DNA of 64,000 nt from Cymbidium sinense (taxonomy: Eukaryota; Streptophyta; Magnoliopsida; Asparagales; Orchidaceae): the NCBI GenBank assembly GCA_021442155.1, contig CM038232.1, forward strand, positions 66,259,555 through 66,323,554. Reading direction: 5' to 3'. How positions within the stretch are numbered: the first letter of the stretch is position 1; each line of letters opens with the position of its first letter. This document shows, in pieces, positions 22,561 to 33,473 of the stretch. The notes below the pieces were generated by a model. The model was given only the letters and a program-made list of their open reading frames with translations. It was not told the origin of the DNA and did no database searches. The translations under genes and the position numbers were made by a program.

Positions 22561-22845
22561 GACCTGTGCTTGAAATATAAATCCATTTGTAAGTGATTTG
22601 GAGTCAAATGGGTATTGATTCATTTGACAATTTCAAGTCAGAAGGGTGAGTATGGGTTTGACTTGGGCTTGCATTTTAAATTTAGTTTGGGTTTGATAAT
22701 TAAAGTTTGTGTTTATATTTGGATTCATTCTTGAAGGATTGATTGAATCATGAAGAAAATCCAAGGATTTTGATTGATTTGAATTTTATTTGGCTAAGTT
22801 CAAGAATTTGACTTGAAAGGGTATAGGTTGGTTTTTGGTTAGATT

Positions 22846-23195
22846 TGGGTTTGAGTTTTGAACCTGGTTTTGGCAATTTGAATTTATATTTCATTTATAT
22901 TTGTGAATATAATTAATAATATAAATGGGTTATGAGAAAATTTCTTGAATTTGAATTGATTTGGATTTTATTTGAGCTAAGTCCATAAGGTGGAATCAAA
23001 AGGGTTCAAAAAAGATTTTAGATTTAGACTTGAGTTTTGTATTTAGTTTTCATTATTTAAATTTATATTTCATTTATATTTATAAATATAAATGAGAATA
23101 TAAATTGGCTATGAGAAAATTTCTTGAGTTTGAAGTGATTTGAATTTGATTTGAGATAAGTCCATAAGATGGAATCAAAGGGCTTAGAAAAGATT
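22846..23195. repeat. Tandem duplication (~180 bp period) specific to the right LTR
   Basis: The block with TTTATATTTCATTTATATTT, GAGCTAAGTCCATAAG and TGGAATCAAA occurs twice here (from about 22860 and about 23040). It occurs once in the left LTR (about 1700-1850). The two LTRs of one element start identical, so this duplication arose after insertion. Confidence 0.7.
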
Positions 23196-23649
23196 TTTTT
23201 TTTTAGAATTTGGAATTCAATCATGGGTTTCAATCATTTGGAATTGATTTATGATTTGAGAAAATCAATTAAGTTAGAATTGATTTAAGGTTTGGTAAAA
23301 TCAATTAAGTTGGAATTGATTTGAGATTTGATTTGGAATTGGTTTGAGTTTGAAGTTGATTTGGATTTGGATTTGATTATGATCTAAAGTTAATTATGAT
23401 TTGAGGCTTGACTTGAAAGAAGAGAGTAAGGATTTGGTTCAAGCTATAGGGTAGGCAAGTTTTCCTAACACCCCTAAGGCATGACCTATTCCTATGGATA
23501 ACTCTTCTAAGTCTCTAGGGTCAGGTTAAGTGTTCACCTAATCACTAGAAGTGTCTTAAGAAAAAGGAACTCTTAGTGTCTAAGAGGAATCCTATGTCTA
23601 AGATGGAGAGGTTGAGAGCTCATTCTAAGAATGAGCTCAACAGTTACTA

Positions 23650-24470
23650 CATACCAAGAGCTTATCAAAATAGGTCTTTTGTGAGACCCTAAGAGAGTGT
23701 AGCCTAGGCAATTACAAACTCCAAATCTTTTACTTCTAACATCTTCCTTTGAATACCTGAGATAAACTTTCTAAGGGACTCACCCTACTCCTGTCTCATT
23801 TATTAAAAGGCTTGTGAGCACTTTAAAGTTTTCCAAACACTCACAAACTATGTAGTGAATAATCACTTGAACTGAGCGAATAAGGTGATGACTCCATTGG
23901 GAAGGCCTGAGAGCCACCTAAGAGTTGATTCTTTAAAGGTGATGAAGAATAGTCAGCACTTCATCACATCATCAAGATTTAATAATGATGTGATAGATTA
24001 AGAGTATATGATGTGATAAGTTGGGTTCATTGCAACCATTATATAACTCATAATGAGGAATCTTGAATTTTGATGGGAGACACCTTTACAATGTCCAAAG
24101 AAAAAACATTGGTGAGAGCAGTGTTCATTTGTACAATAGAGTTCATCATCAATGTTGGACAATTTTGATAACTCTCACTTGGAGTATGTGAGTCATTGAG
24201 GATGAGGATCCTTCATTCTTCTAGGGGCCCAGGGCTTCATTTTTTTACATTTTTTTATAGTTTCTTTGAATATTCAAGTGATTCTATCCTTCATATCCTT
24301 CAAGCCTTATTAAGTGACAAATTATTGTGTACTTGGCCCTATGGTTACCAAGTGGTCCTATGCTAAAGGGCCTACTTTGTTGGGCACCTAACTTATGGTC
24401 TCAGCATCTTCCACACCAACTACACCAAAGAGAATGCTAAATTCAAATTTATCTTTATGGTAATGCAAGA
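23650..24470 (-). pseudogene. Remnant of another Ty3/gypsy gag
   Basis: Directly outside the right LTR of A. On the minus strand I read LRWLSGLPNGVI, then (with stops) QE-GESLRKFI, then LEVKDLEFVIA. This follows the gypsy capsid pattern W..LP.GSI...Q.EGESLR.F..RF...L.V....V.A. Several sense codons are replaced by stops (TAG for expected Trp). No LTR of its own was found. It may be the old element into which A inserted. The part beyond 24100 is only weakly gag-like. Confidence 0.6.
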
Positions 24471-25437
24471 TCTTATTTAATATGAGAAGTAAGGTAAGAA
24501 CAAATAAGACTAAAAAAGGCAAAAAGAATATAAGAGTTTGAGAGCTTCCACTACATCTGAGAATTTATACAAGTAAAAAATAGAGTATATTACAATAATT
24601 AACTTTTGCCTCTTAGAAATAGTGAAAAGGTTATAAAAGGGATCCCTCATCACTAAAAATCCTTACTTTTTATATTATCAAAAGGTGACCATAAAACAAA
24701 ACTACATAATAAATTTTTAGAGGCTCTATGGCCATTATCATATAATGATACTCACTCATACTTTAGAAGTTAGGAAAGTGCTCCGCGTATAGTGTTAAGT
24801 CCTTTGTCTTTGTGAGTACGTTAATCTAGTGTCAGTTGCTAGTATGAGATGGGCTTCTCCAAGTACTCACTCTAATGCAAGTGAGTCATCTTGCACACTG
24901 TAAATAAGCTAGCTACCGTCTTAAGGTGAGTTCTTTAGGATGGTTGGTGAATAAATCTTTGTATGGGCTCTAGTGGTCACCATTGTATGCTCTACATACT
25001 GATTCATCTACAAGATCCTTCATGCATGTTTAGTGGTACAATTTGACTTTGCAAGTAACATTCCTAATAATCAATGGATATTTATATCTAAAAAATAATT
25101 ATATATTTCTAAGTTTTCTTTTAGAAAATTTCTAACTTTTGAATTACATTCTAAAGAATTTTCTAATTATTTTAAAAATAAAATAAAATAAATCTTTTAA
25201 TTAAAATTATTTATTTATTCTTCCCTTTAAAAAGATGTTCAAAAATTAGCAGCCTAATGACAGACCTATAAATATAATGGTAACTAATAAAAAATTTGGC
25301 TATTATAGTACTTTAAATATTCTTTATAGGACTTAGCAGAATTTATCAAAAAAAATTTATCTTAAGCTTACCTTGAACTTGAGAAAATGGTAGCATTTTC
25401 ATGGTAATTAATAGGTCCTCTAACACAACCCATTTTT

Positions 25438-25482
<45 letters not shown>

Positions 25483-26080
25483 AAACTATTAGTAATTCTC
25501 ACATAACTAAATTATTCATTAAAAAATTTATGTGTTCATACAATCTTCATTATATATATATTTGCTTCATATAATATGCATGTGAATGTTGAAAATAAAT
25601 CAAGCACACACATACACACACTTAAGAGAAGTGGAAAATATATTTTTTAAATATTATATTTTTTTGAAAATCATACAAACAATTTAGTATCGTAATGTAC
25701 AAAGTTCATTTTATAAAATTAATATCCACCACAATTAAAATGAATAATTCAATATTTGAACTAATCGTACTCAGTGATTTGGATATATATATATACCCTA
25801 TTTAAATTCCAAATTATTAAGACAATGGACATCTTTTCTTAATTCATTTCATATTGTATGATGGCATCATATAGGACTAACAAACATAGTGCAATTTTTT
25901 TTTGTTTGTACTAATTGCATAGTATGATTCTTGACTGTACAATATGATCATGGAGACTCTTGGGATGATAGTATCATCCAGCATGATTAAACAAAAATAA
26001 TATTTATTATTTTGAACTAATCATATAGTTTGATTAGGATGGATTTATTAAAAATTAATTTTTTTTTATTTTTTATACAT
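24471..26080. other. AT-rich non-coding stretch
   Basis: No domain, RNA gene or boundary recognized. It holds the (TC)20 tract at 25441-25481, a small CACACA patch near 25605-25620 and short TATATA runs near 25788. The 5' edge of the following copia LTR probably lies somewhere in its last few hundred bases, but I cannot place it without a second LTR. Confidence 0.5.
25441..25481. repeat. (TC)20 microsatellite
   Basis: An uninterrupted run of twenty TC units, preceded by a TAAC and followed by TAAAAC. It has no relation to surrounding coding remnants. Confidence 0.95.
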
Positions 26081-26701
26081 CGTCCTCTTTATGAAAACCC
26101 TTTAGAGGAATCTAACATGAGTAGTTAAACATGAGAGAGATATAAGGAGACATATAGAAAAGTGTTTTCTTAGAGAAAAGTGAGAAGAGTCTTCTCCTCT
26201 TTTCTTTAAGGGATTCCTTATGAGAGAATTTTTTTTAGTGAGAGGACCCTTAGCTTGATTGTTTTTTTTTCATCCACCTTGACATTGTGAGTTATGCTTT
26301 AACTTGAGAGTTTAATCTTGTAAGGAAAGCTTAAGTGAAATTTATTATTGCAAGAAGATGTTATACCTTGTAGTGGAAGTAGCATCCTCTCCTTGAAAAA
26401 GAGGAGCGATGTAGAGCTTCTCTAATACCCGTTAATTAGAGAGGCATTTCTATCTTGACTTTTTATGTCAAATGAGAGATAGTAAAAATTTTGAAGGAAT
26501 TATAGATAATGGACATAGATCCATTGGGCTAAATCACTGTAAATCAATCTATGCCCCACTTTTTTTCCTTTTTTTATTATTCTTGTTGCTCTCTTATCTT
26601 TTGTGTGATTATTACTTAAATATTTTTAAGCTTTCTTGTTCACTAAATTTGAAAGCTTTATTTTTTTCTTTTAAAATTCTTTAAAAGAACACACCAACTC
26701 A
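26080..26701 (+). repeat. Probable 3' part of the copia 5' LTR
   Basis: It ends in CCAACTCA at 26701, seven bases before the primer-binding site. The text has the usual copia R-U5 look (GAAGTAGCATCC..., TAAATCACTGTAAATC near 26530). The left limit is not determined. The 70-codon open frame at 26472-26684 lies in this LTR and has no domain. Confidence 0.5.
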
Positions 26702-26708
26702 CTACCCC

Positions 26709-26720
26709 TGGTATCAAAGC
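26709..26720 (+). other. Primer-binding site, initiator tRNA-Met type (one mismatch)
   Basis: TGGTATCAAAGC, against the usual TGGTATCAGAGC complementary to plant initiator tRNA-Met. It follows the LTR end by seven bases and precedes the gag remnant, which supports a copia 5' end here. Confidence 0.7.
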
Positions 26721-26764
26721 GAGTTGCATGTTTAATAGTCTAACAACCACAAACAATTCCGACA

Positions 26765-27540
26765 ATGACACGTATAGGGAACTATAACACCTTGGAAGGG
26801 TATTCAATTATTTGACCAGCTTATAGTAAAAAAGTTTGAAGAAGGTTATACCCATTTACTTGAAGTTTGATGATATAGTAAAAAAGTTAACAAAATTCTG
26901 CATTATTTACTTGAATATTGGGATTCTAAGGTTATACCAATTTTAAATCTAAAGATTTATCTGTTAACAAAATTGCTTATGAACAAAAAATTCTACAAAG
27001 AAGTATCGACGCTTGTGATAGAAAAAGGAGAAGATGATCACTCTAAATGAAAATACCTCTGAATGCAACAATGGGGAAAGTTGCACTAATGTTGATGATG
27101 TAGCATTCATAATTAGAAAGTTCAAAACCTTCCTAAAATATATGAAGAAGAGATTTGACCATAAGAAAGGTAAAGGTTAAACAAAAAAATTATTTAAAGG
27201 TTATTCATCTTACTTATTATGAATGCAAGAAACTAGGTCATATTAAATGAGAATTTCCTTCACTAAAGAGCACCAATTAGAAAGATAAACAAAAGACATA
27301 TGCAATGTTAAGAAGGTTAAAAGAAGGACTTAGCATGCTTTTTAGATTAACTCATATTCAAACTCTTCAGAAGATGAAGTTATAGAAGAAGTCACAAATC
27401 TTTGTTTGATCTTAAAAAGAGACTCCAACAACTCTGATGATGAATAAGTAAATAATCTTAGTTTTGATGAATTCTTAAACATCTGTGATGAATTTCATGT
27501 TACATTTAAATCATAAAAATAAATAAATATTTAGCTTTAG
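26765..27540 (+). pseudogene. Copia gag remnant
   Basis: Many stops. A readable zinc-knuckle relic at about 27217-27260 gives YYECKKLGHIK followed by a stop and EFP; the standard form is CFECKKxGHxKxECP, so the first Cys is lost. Before it there is a Lys-rich stretch (FLKYMKKRFDHKKGK), typical for the region upstream of the knuckle. Gag would form the particle. Limits are approximate. Confidence 0.6.
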
Positions 27541-27965
27541 ACAAAAACAATCTTTGGAAAAGAGTCAGAGCACATTACTACATGAACATAAAAAATTGAA
27601 AACCAAATATAAAATCTAAAACTTCAAAATATCAACTTACCTGAAAAAGGATCATGATCTATCTGAAAATATTTACATCCTTGACTGTGCTAATGAAAAC
27701 CTAAAGAAAGGAGTTCAAAACTATAAGTACAATACTAATACTTGGAGTGCATTTTATATAAATAGTTAAAGCAATTAAAATCATGCATTTTTTCTCTATT
27801 GTTTGATGGTTTTCCTATGGAATGTTTGGTCACACATAAAATCTATGCATACATCACTCATGTATAAACCCAACATAAGCATGAATTCCAAAAACTTTTA
27901 TTTCTTCTTATAGCTCTTTTATTTCAAGATATAAGGAACCTAAGTAAGCATGAGTTCTCAACAAA

Positions 27966-28936
27966 CTAACCTAAATCTATTTTGTAAATTGTCTTCACTC
28001 AGGAATTGATGGTAACATGTGGTACTTAAATAATGGCTACTTAAGAGATATGATAGGAGAAAAAAATTTCATTTCATTGAAACTCAAGAACGAAGGAAAG
28101 GTCACCCTATGAGACGATACAGCTTGAAAAGTTCTCGGGTCAAATACTATTGGTATAAAAACTTCTTTATCTATAAAAAAGGTCTTTCTTTTTATGGTCT
28201 AAAATATAATTTACTTATCATTAACTAATTGTGTGATAAGAGTTTTAATGTAAAGTCTCTTAATTTGCCTGATTTAAATAGTAAAATAATTTTAGAAGAT
28301 ATTAAAATTAACAACATTTATATGATTAATTTTGATGACAGATTATTCTTTATTGTATGTCTTAAATCTGAACTAAATGAGTTCTGTTTGTGGCATATGA
28401 GACTTTGTAACACCAGCATGCACACACTTAGAAAGATTATACAAGTTAACATGGTTAGAAGGATACTTAGATTTGATTTCATTAATGACCATTTAGATGA
28501 TGCATGTCAACTTGGTAAGCTAACAAAGTATGCATTTTTCTCTATTAAAGATACTGTCACTACATGGCCTCTAAAAAAATTTTGCATCAATTTATTTTGA
28601 CCGATTAGTACCACTAGCTTGGGGGAAAATCATATGGATTTGTTATTGTTGATCATTTAACTAGGTTTACTTAGGTGAAGTTCTTGGGATAGAAAAGTGA
28701 ATCTTTTACTGAGTTTAAGATCTTTGTTGTTTGGATTAAGAAAATTTTGTTATAGCATTGCATCTATTCATAGTGATCATGATAGATAATTTGAAAATAA
28801 GAAATTTGATATTTTTATAATGAAATAGGGATAAAACACAACTTTTAAGCCCCTAAGACATCTCAACAGAATAAAGCGGAAGAACAAACGAATAGCGCAC
28901 TTATAAAGTTGATAATCCATGCTTACTGTGTATAAT
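27966..28936 (+). pseudogene. Copia protease-integrase segment, tandem unit 1
   Basis: Begins just before the protease active site, which reads WYLNNGYLRDMIG in place of the usual WYLDSGCSRHMTG, so the catalytic Asp is Asn. Then comes LKYNLLIINQLCDKSFNVKS, the pre-integrase domain LWHMRLCNTSMHTLRKI and HLDDACQLGKLTKYAFF, and the start of the integrase core. The frame stops at LF-stop where LFGP is expected (about 28598). It ends with a decayed HSDHDR box. The unit repeats twice more. Confidence 0.82.
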
Positions 28937-29922
28937 CTAACCTAAATCTATTTTGTAAAATGTCTTCACATAGGGATTGATGGTAACATGTGGTACTTAA
29001 ATAGTGGGTGCTTAAGAGATATGATAGGAGAAAGAGAAAATTCATTTCATTGAAACTCAAAATGGAAGAAAGGTCACCCTAGGAGACAATACAACTTGAA
29101 ATGTTCTCGAGTCAAATACAATTGGTATAAAAATTTCCTTATGTATAGAAAAGTTCCTTCTTTTTTATGGTCTAAAATATAATTTACTTATCATTAATCA
29201 ATTATGTGATAAGAGTTTTAATGTAAAGTCTCTTAATAATAAGTGTCTGCCTAATTTAAATGGTAAAATAATTTTATAAAATATTAAAATTAATAATATT
29301 TATATGATTAATTTTGATAAAATAGATTATTCTTTGTTGTATGTCTTAAATCCACACTAAATGAGTTCTGGTTATGGCATATGAGACTGTGTAACACACC
29401 AGCATGCACACACTTAGAAAGATTATACAGGTTAATATGGTTACAAAGATACCTAGATTTGATTTCATTAATGACCATTTAGATGATGCATGTCAACTTG
29501 GTAAGCTAACAAAGTATGCATTTTTCTCTATTAAAGATACTGTCACTACATGGCCTCTAAAAAAATTTTGCATCAATTTATTTTGACCTGTTAGTACCAC
29601 TAGCTTGGGGGAAAATCATACGGATTTGTTATTGTTGATCATTTAACTAGGTTTACCTAGGTGAAGTTCTTGGGATAGAAAAGTGAATCTTTTACTGAGT
29701 TTAAGATCTTTGTTGTTTGGATTAAGAAAATTTTGTTATAGCATTGCATCTATTCATAGTGATAATGATAGGTAATTTGAAAATAAAAAATTTGATATTT
29801 TTATAATGAAATAGGGATAGAACACAACTTTTAAGCACCTAGGACATCTCAATAGAATAAAGTGGAAGAACAAATGAATAGCACACTTATAAAGTTGATA
29901 ATCCATGCTTACTGTGTATAAT
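28937..29922 (+). pseudogene. Copia protease-integrase segment, tandem unit 2
   Basis: Same content as unit 1, about 986 bp. The active site reads WYLNSGCLRDMIG. It shares the LF-stop mutation with unit 1, but shares an insertion (CTTAATAATAAGTG near 29233) with unit 3. This mosaic fits unequal crossover or gene conversion between units. Its left junction (TGTGTATAAT|CTAACCTAAATC) is repeated at the start of unit 3. Confidence 0.82.
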
Positions 29923-30900
29923 CTAACCTAAATTTATTTTGTAAAATGTCTTCACTTAGGGATTGATGGCGACATGTGGTACATAAATAGTGGGTGCTTA
30001 AGAGATATAATAGGAGAAAGGGAAAATTCATTTCATTGAAACTCAAAATGGAAGAAAGGTCACCCTAGGAGACAATACAACTTGAAACGTTCTCGGTTCA
30101 AATACTATTGGTATAAAAATTTTCTTATGTATAGAAAAGTTCCATCTTTTTAATGGTCTAAAATATAATTTACTTATCATTAATTAATTATGTGATAAAT
30201 GTTTTAATGTAAAGTCTCTTAATAATAAGTGTGTGCCTAATTTAAATGGTAAAATAATTTTATAAAATATTAAAATTAATAACATTTATATGATTAATTT
30301 TGATAACATAGATTATTCTTTGTTGTATGTCTTAAATACACACTAAATGAGTTCTGGTTATGGCATATGAGACTGTGTAACACACCAGCATGCACACACT
30401 TAGAAAGATTATCTAAATATGGTTACAAAGATACCTAGATTTGATTTCATTAATGACCATTTAGATGATGCATGTCAACTTGGTAAGCTAACAAAGTATG
30501 TATTTTTCTCTATTAAAGATGCAGTCACTACACCGCCCTTAGAAATTTTTTGCATCGATTTATTTGGACCTGTTAATACCACTAGCTTGTGGGGCAATCA
30601 TATGGATTTGTTATTGTTGATCATTTAACTAAGTTTACCAAGGTGAAGATCTTGGGATAGAAAAGTGACTCTTTTAATGAGTTTAGTATCTTTGTTATTT
30701 GGATTAAGAAAATTTTGTTGTAGTATTGCATCTATTCATAGTGGTCATGATAGGTAATTTAAAAATAAGAAATTTGATATTTTTATAATGAAATAGGGAT
30801 AGAACACAACTTTTAAGCCCCTAGGACATCTCAATAGAATAGAGTGGAAGAATAAAAGAATAAGACACTTATAAAGTTGATAATCCAAGCTTAGTGATAT
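29923..30900 (+). pseudogene. Copia protease-integrase segment, tandem unit 3
   Basis: Active site WYINSGCLRDIIG, again Asn for Asp. The integrase start is better kept than in units 1 and 2: FCIDLFGPVNTTSLWGNHMD with LFGP intact (30549-30610). It runs on without a break into the rest of the integrase at 30893, so this unit is the one joined to the original downstream pol. Confidence 0.82.
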
Positions 30901-31490
30901 AAGTCATTGAAATATTTTTGGGTTGAGGCAATTAGCCTAGCTTGTTATGTTCTAAATCTTATAAATATTAGACAAAAATTGAATAAAACTCTAATGAGAT
31001 TTTTAAAGACAAGATAACAAATTTATCTCACTTATATGTTTTTGGGTCTAAATATTTTGTATTGAAAAATATCTTTCGAGAAAGTTTGATTCTAAATTTA
31101 ATGAATCAATCTTTTTAGGCTAATCCTCTATAGGAAAGGCATATGAAATTTTTAATAGGAAGGCCTTATTAGAGGAGTCAATGATATTATTTTTGAAGAA
31201 ATAAGTGTCCCCTCCCATATTAGAGGTCTTGTAAATGTGGATTGCTTATTTGCCAAAATTGAGAATTTAGGTTTGAAAGACAACGTGAATTCTAAGGCGA
31301 GACTACCTGGAGATTGGAGACATACTTTGAGTCTTCCCATGAATTGATCATTAAAGACCCATCTATATGAGTTAGGACTATAAATAGTCTTAGAGAAGAG
31401 GTTAGCTATATAGCCTTCATATCCCCGATTGAACCCATTAATATAGAATTAATACAGAAGAAGCAATATTTAATAAATTTAAAATCAAAA
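30901..31490 (+). pseudogene. Copia integrase C-terminal part and linker
   Basis: Decayed text equivalent to the SLKYFWVEAI..ACYVLN region (about 30905-30960), then AYEIFNRKALLEES (about 31140). This follows the pattern AYRVFNKRTxxVEES that precedes copia RT. Frames shift repeatedly. A minus-strand open frame at 31152-31340 is a shadow. Confidence 0.6.
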
Positions 31491-32310
31491 TAATGCAAGA
31501 AGAATTAAGTCAATTTGCTAGAAATACTGTTCAAGAATTAACTCAAAGTGTGATTGGAATTAAGTGGTATTCAAAAATAAATTAAATAAATTGGGAGTCT
31601 GAAGAAATAAAGCAAGACCTATAGCTAAAAGCTTTAATCAAATAATAGACATTCATAAAGAAACATATAAACAAGTTATTCATTTAAAAGTCATATGATT
31701 ATTGCTTTCATTTGTTTATTTTAAAGGTTTAAACTTTTTCAAATGGATGTTAAGAGTGCCTTCTTGAATGCAGTAGAAGAAGAAAAAGTGTATGTAGAAC
31801 ATCCACCAAAAATTTGAAAGTTTATTATATCCTAATTACCTATATAAACTAAAAAAAGCCTTATATGGTTTGAAGCACGCACCTCATCCTTAGTATGATA
31901 AACTTATTACTTTCTATTAAAAAAAATTTAAGGAATTTGTTAATACTATATTATTTATCAAAAGAATAAATATTGATATTCTTCTTATGTGATTTATGTG
32001 GATGACATGTTGTTTGAATCTACTAATTAATTGATATGTAAAGTTTTTTAAAAATAATGACCAAAGAATTTGAGATAAACCTGATGGGTAAGCTTACTTG
32101 ATTTTTGAGATTCAGTATTAATCAAAGATAAAGTGTACATTCTTAGGGAAATCTAAGTACACTATTAAAATAATCAAAAATATTGGACTATAAGGATGTA
32201 AAGCATCAATACCCCCATGAGCGCTAGCATACATTTAGACAATGATCATGTAGGGATGTTCATATACTCTAAAAAATATCGTGATATGATAGGTTCTCTA
32301 CTTTACTTTA
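31490..32310 (+). pseudogene. Copia reverse transcriptase
   Basis: QEELSQFARNTVQELTQ and SVIGIKW (about 31495-31570) match the copia RT start. FQMDVKSAFLNAVEEEKVYV (about 31737-31800) holds the first catalytic Asp. Then KKALYGLKHAP, and YVDDMLFES at about 31995-32020 holds the YVDD box. Each is in a different frame or flanked by stops. RT copies element RNA into DNA. Confidence 0.85.
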
Positions 32311-32479
32311 CTACTAATAAACCTAATATTATATTCAAGTACGCCTTTATATGTGATTTCAAGCTAATCTAAAAGAGTCTCATTTGAGACCTATAAAATG
32401 AATTTTTTGTATTTGATAGGTACACCAAATTTAGAAATTTGATACCGCCATAAGAACACATTATTATTTTTATTAAATA

Positions 32480-32925
32480 TTCTAATTTGGATTTTATATG
32501 ATGAAAAGTTGATACAAAAAGCATATCATGCATGTCTTAATTTGTGGGTCATTCATTAATTTCTTGGTATAATAGAAAACAAAAAATTTTAGTGCATTAT
32601 CTACTACTGAATATGAGTACATTGCTACTGAAAGTTGTACTGTCCAAGTCTTATGGTTAAAGCAGCAACTTCTAAATATTGGTCTATCTATATGTAGAAT
32701 TTCAATAATGTGTAACAACACTAATACTATTTAAATAACAAAAAATTCAATTCAGCACTCACGCAATAAACACATAGATGTTTGTCATCATTTTATTAGA
32801 GATCATATTTCAAAAGGTGATGTAGATATTCAATTCATTGATATGAAAAATCAAATTGCTAACATTTTTATAAAAGCATTGAATTTTGAAAGGTTTAATA
32901 GTCTTGGATCATGCTTATGAGTGAT
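32480..32925 (+). pseudogene. Copia RNase H and pol C-terminus
   Basis: Reads TEYEYIATESCTVQVLWLKQ (about 32607-32665), then KHIDVCHHFIRD-type text (about 32767-32805) and QIANIFIKALNFERF (about 32851-32900). These match the conserved copia endings TEAEYxA, KHIDVRHHFIR and QLADIFTKPL. It marks the end of pol. Confidence 0.82.
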
Positions 32926-33315
32926 AGAAATAAGTACTTAATTTTCATTAGTAGCTCTATTTCTTTTATCTTTTAAGATAGTTTATATTTTACTTTGTTT
33001 TATGTTTTTTAAGTTAATTCAACATTTTTTTTAATTTTCTGTGTTCTTATTTTTTAAGATTGGTCCCTTAATATCTTTTATTTTATTATAAGCAAAAAAT
33101 TAAAATATTGTTATCATATTATATGATTCATAATCATATTGTACAATTAATCTATTTAAATTATTAAATATGAATTAAATAGATTATACTACAGAATATG
33201 TTTGTAGCATTACGATTTACATAATTAACTAATCATTTAAGATGACCATTATGATGATCTAAGTTGAACTTTACGAACCCAGTTCATACTATACAATTTC
33301 AAAAAATTAGAATTC
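32926..33315. other. AT-rich non-coding sequence after copia pol
   Basis: No polypurine tract or LTR recognized. Text is AT-rich with small runs of T. It leads into the promoter-like block that follows. Confidence 0.5.
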
Positions 33316-33410
33316 TATAAATAACCCCTCAATTCCTCATATTCACTTATAAACTCTCATCCTCTCTTCTTACACTTTTTTGAGTTTTTTGTGTGTGCAA
33401 TTTTATTTCC
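33316..33410 (+). promoter_or_regulatory. Promoter-like block with TATAAATA box
   Basis: TATAAATA at 33316-33323 is followed by a CT-rich stretch (CTCTCATCCTCTCTTCTTACAC) and an ATG at 33411, about 90 bp downstream. This has the layout of a plant core promoter and leader. A similar layout before an env-like ORF is known downstream of pol in SIRE-type copia elements; applying that here is inference. Confidence 0.45.
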
Positions 33411-33473
33411 ATGGCAAGCAAAGACCCTGAGGCAAGCCCAACAATTGCTTCAAATATGAAGAAGAAAAAGTAA
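33411..33473 (+). CDS. 20-codon ORF after the promoter-like block
   Basis: ATG to TAA, encoding MASKDPEASPTIASNMKKKK. The start follows the TATA box and CT-rich leader with no other ATG between. It could be the first codons of a decayed env-like third ORF of the copia element, cut by a stop; the sequence after it stays Lys/Arg-rich in pieces. Too short to assign, and it may not be expressed. Confidence 0.35.
   Translation: MASKDPEASPTIASNMKKKK

Larger units (their letters stand above)
1..23642 (-). mobile_element. Element A: giant Tat/Ogre-like Ty3/gypsy retrotransposon (left end outside window)
   Basis: Read on the minus strand, the order is LTR, tRNA-Arg-type primer-binding site, long leader, pre-gag ORF, gag, protease, RT, RNase H, a second RNase H, integrase, repeat-rich 3' region, LTR. 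Both LTRs end in TCAACA on the plus strand, at 2287 and 23642, and are clearly homologous. The right LTR is 7460 bp and the internal part about 13.9 kb. If the left LTR is equally long, the full element would be about 28.8 kb. Known facts: Tat-lineage elements such as Ogre carry an Arg-tRNA primer site, an ORF before gag, a second RNase H and long LTRs. All coding parts are broken by stops and frameshifts, so this copy is dead. The left target-site duplication cannot be checked. Confidence 0.88.
16183..23642 (-). repeat. Right LTR of element A (5' LTR in element sense), 7460 bp
   Basis: On the plus strand it runs from TGTGGTGAAAT to GAGCTCAACA, so it has the TG...CA ends of an LTR. The primer-binding site lies 8 nt outside its left end. 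The last 2.5 kb match 1-2287, and the rest is collinear with 34570-41871 and 42536-48373. The bases after it (GTTAC, 23643-23647) would be the target duplication, but the partner is outside the window. At 7.46 kb it is longer than usual even for Ogre LTRs (typically up to 5-6 kb). No long open frame in it encodes a recognizable protein. Confidence 0.85.
26080..33473 (+). mobile_element. Decayed Ty1/copia retrotransposon
   Basis: The order on the plus strand is LTR-like end with initiator-tRNA-Met-type primer site (26709), gag zinc-knuckle remnant (about 27215), protease to integrase (27966-30900, three times), integrase C-terminus, RT (31490-32300), RNase H (32480-32920), and a promoter-like block with a tiny ORF. 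Integrase before RT is diagnostic of copia. The domain wording and the promoter-plus-ORF after pol resemble the SIRE/Maximus group, but this is a weak inference. No 3' LTR similar to the 5' end was found before the MITE at 33847. Confidence 0.78.
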
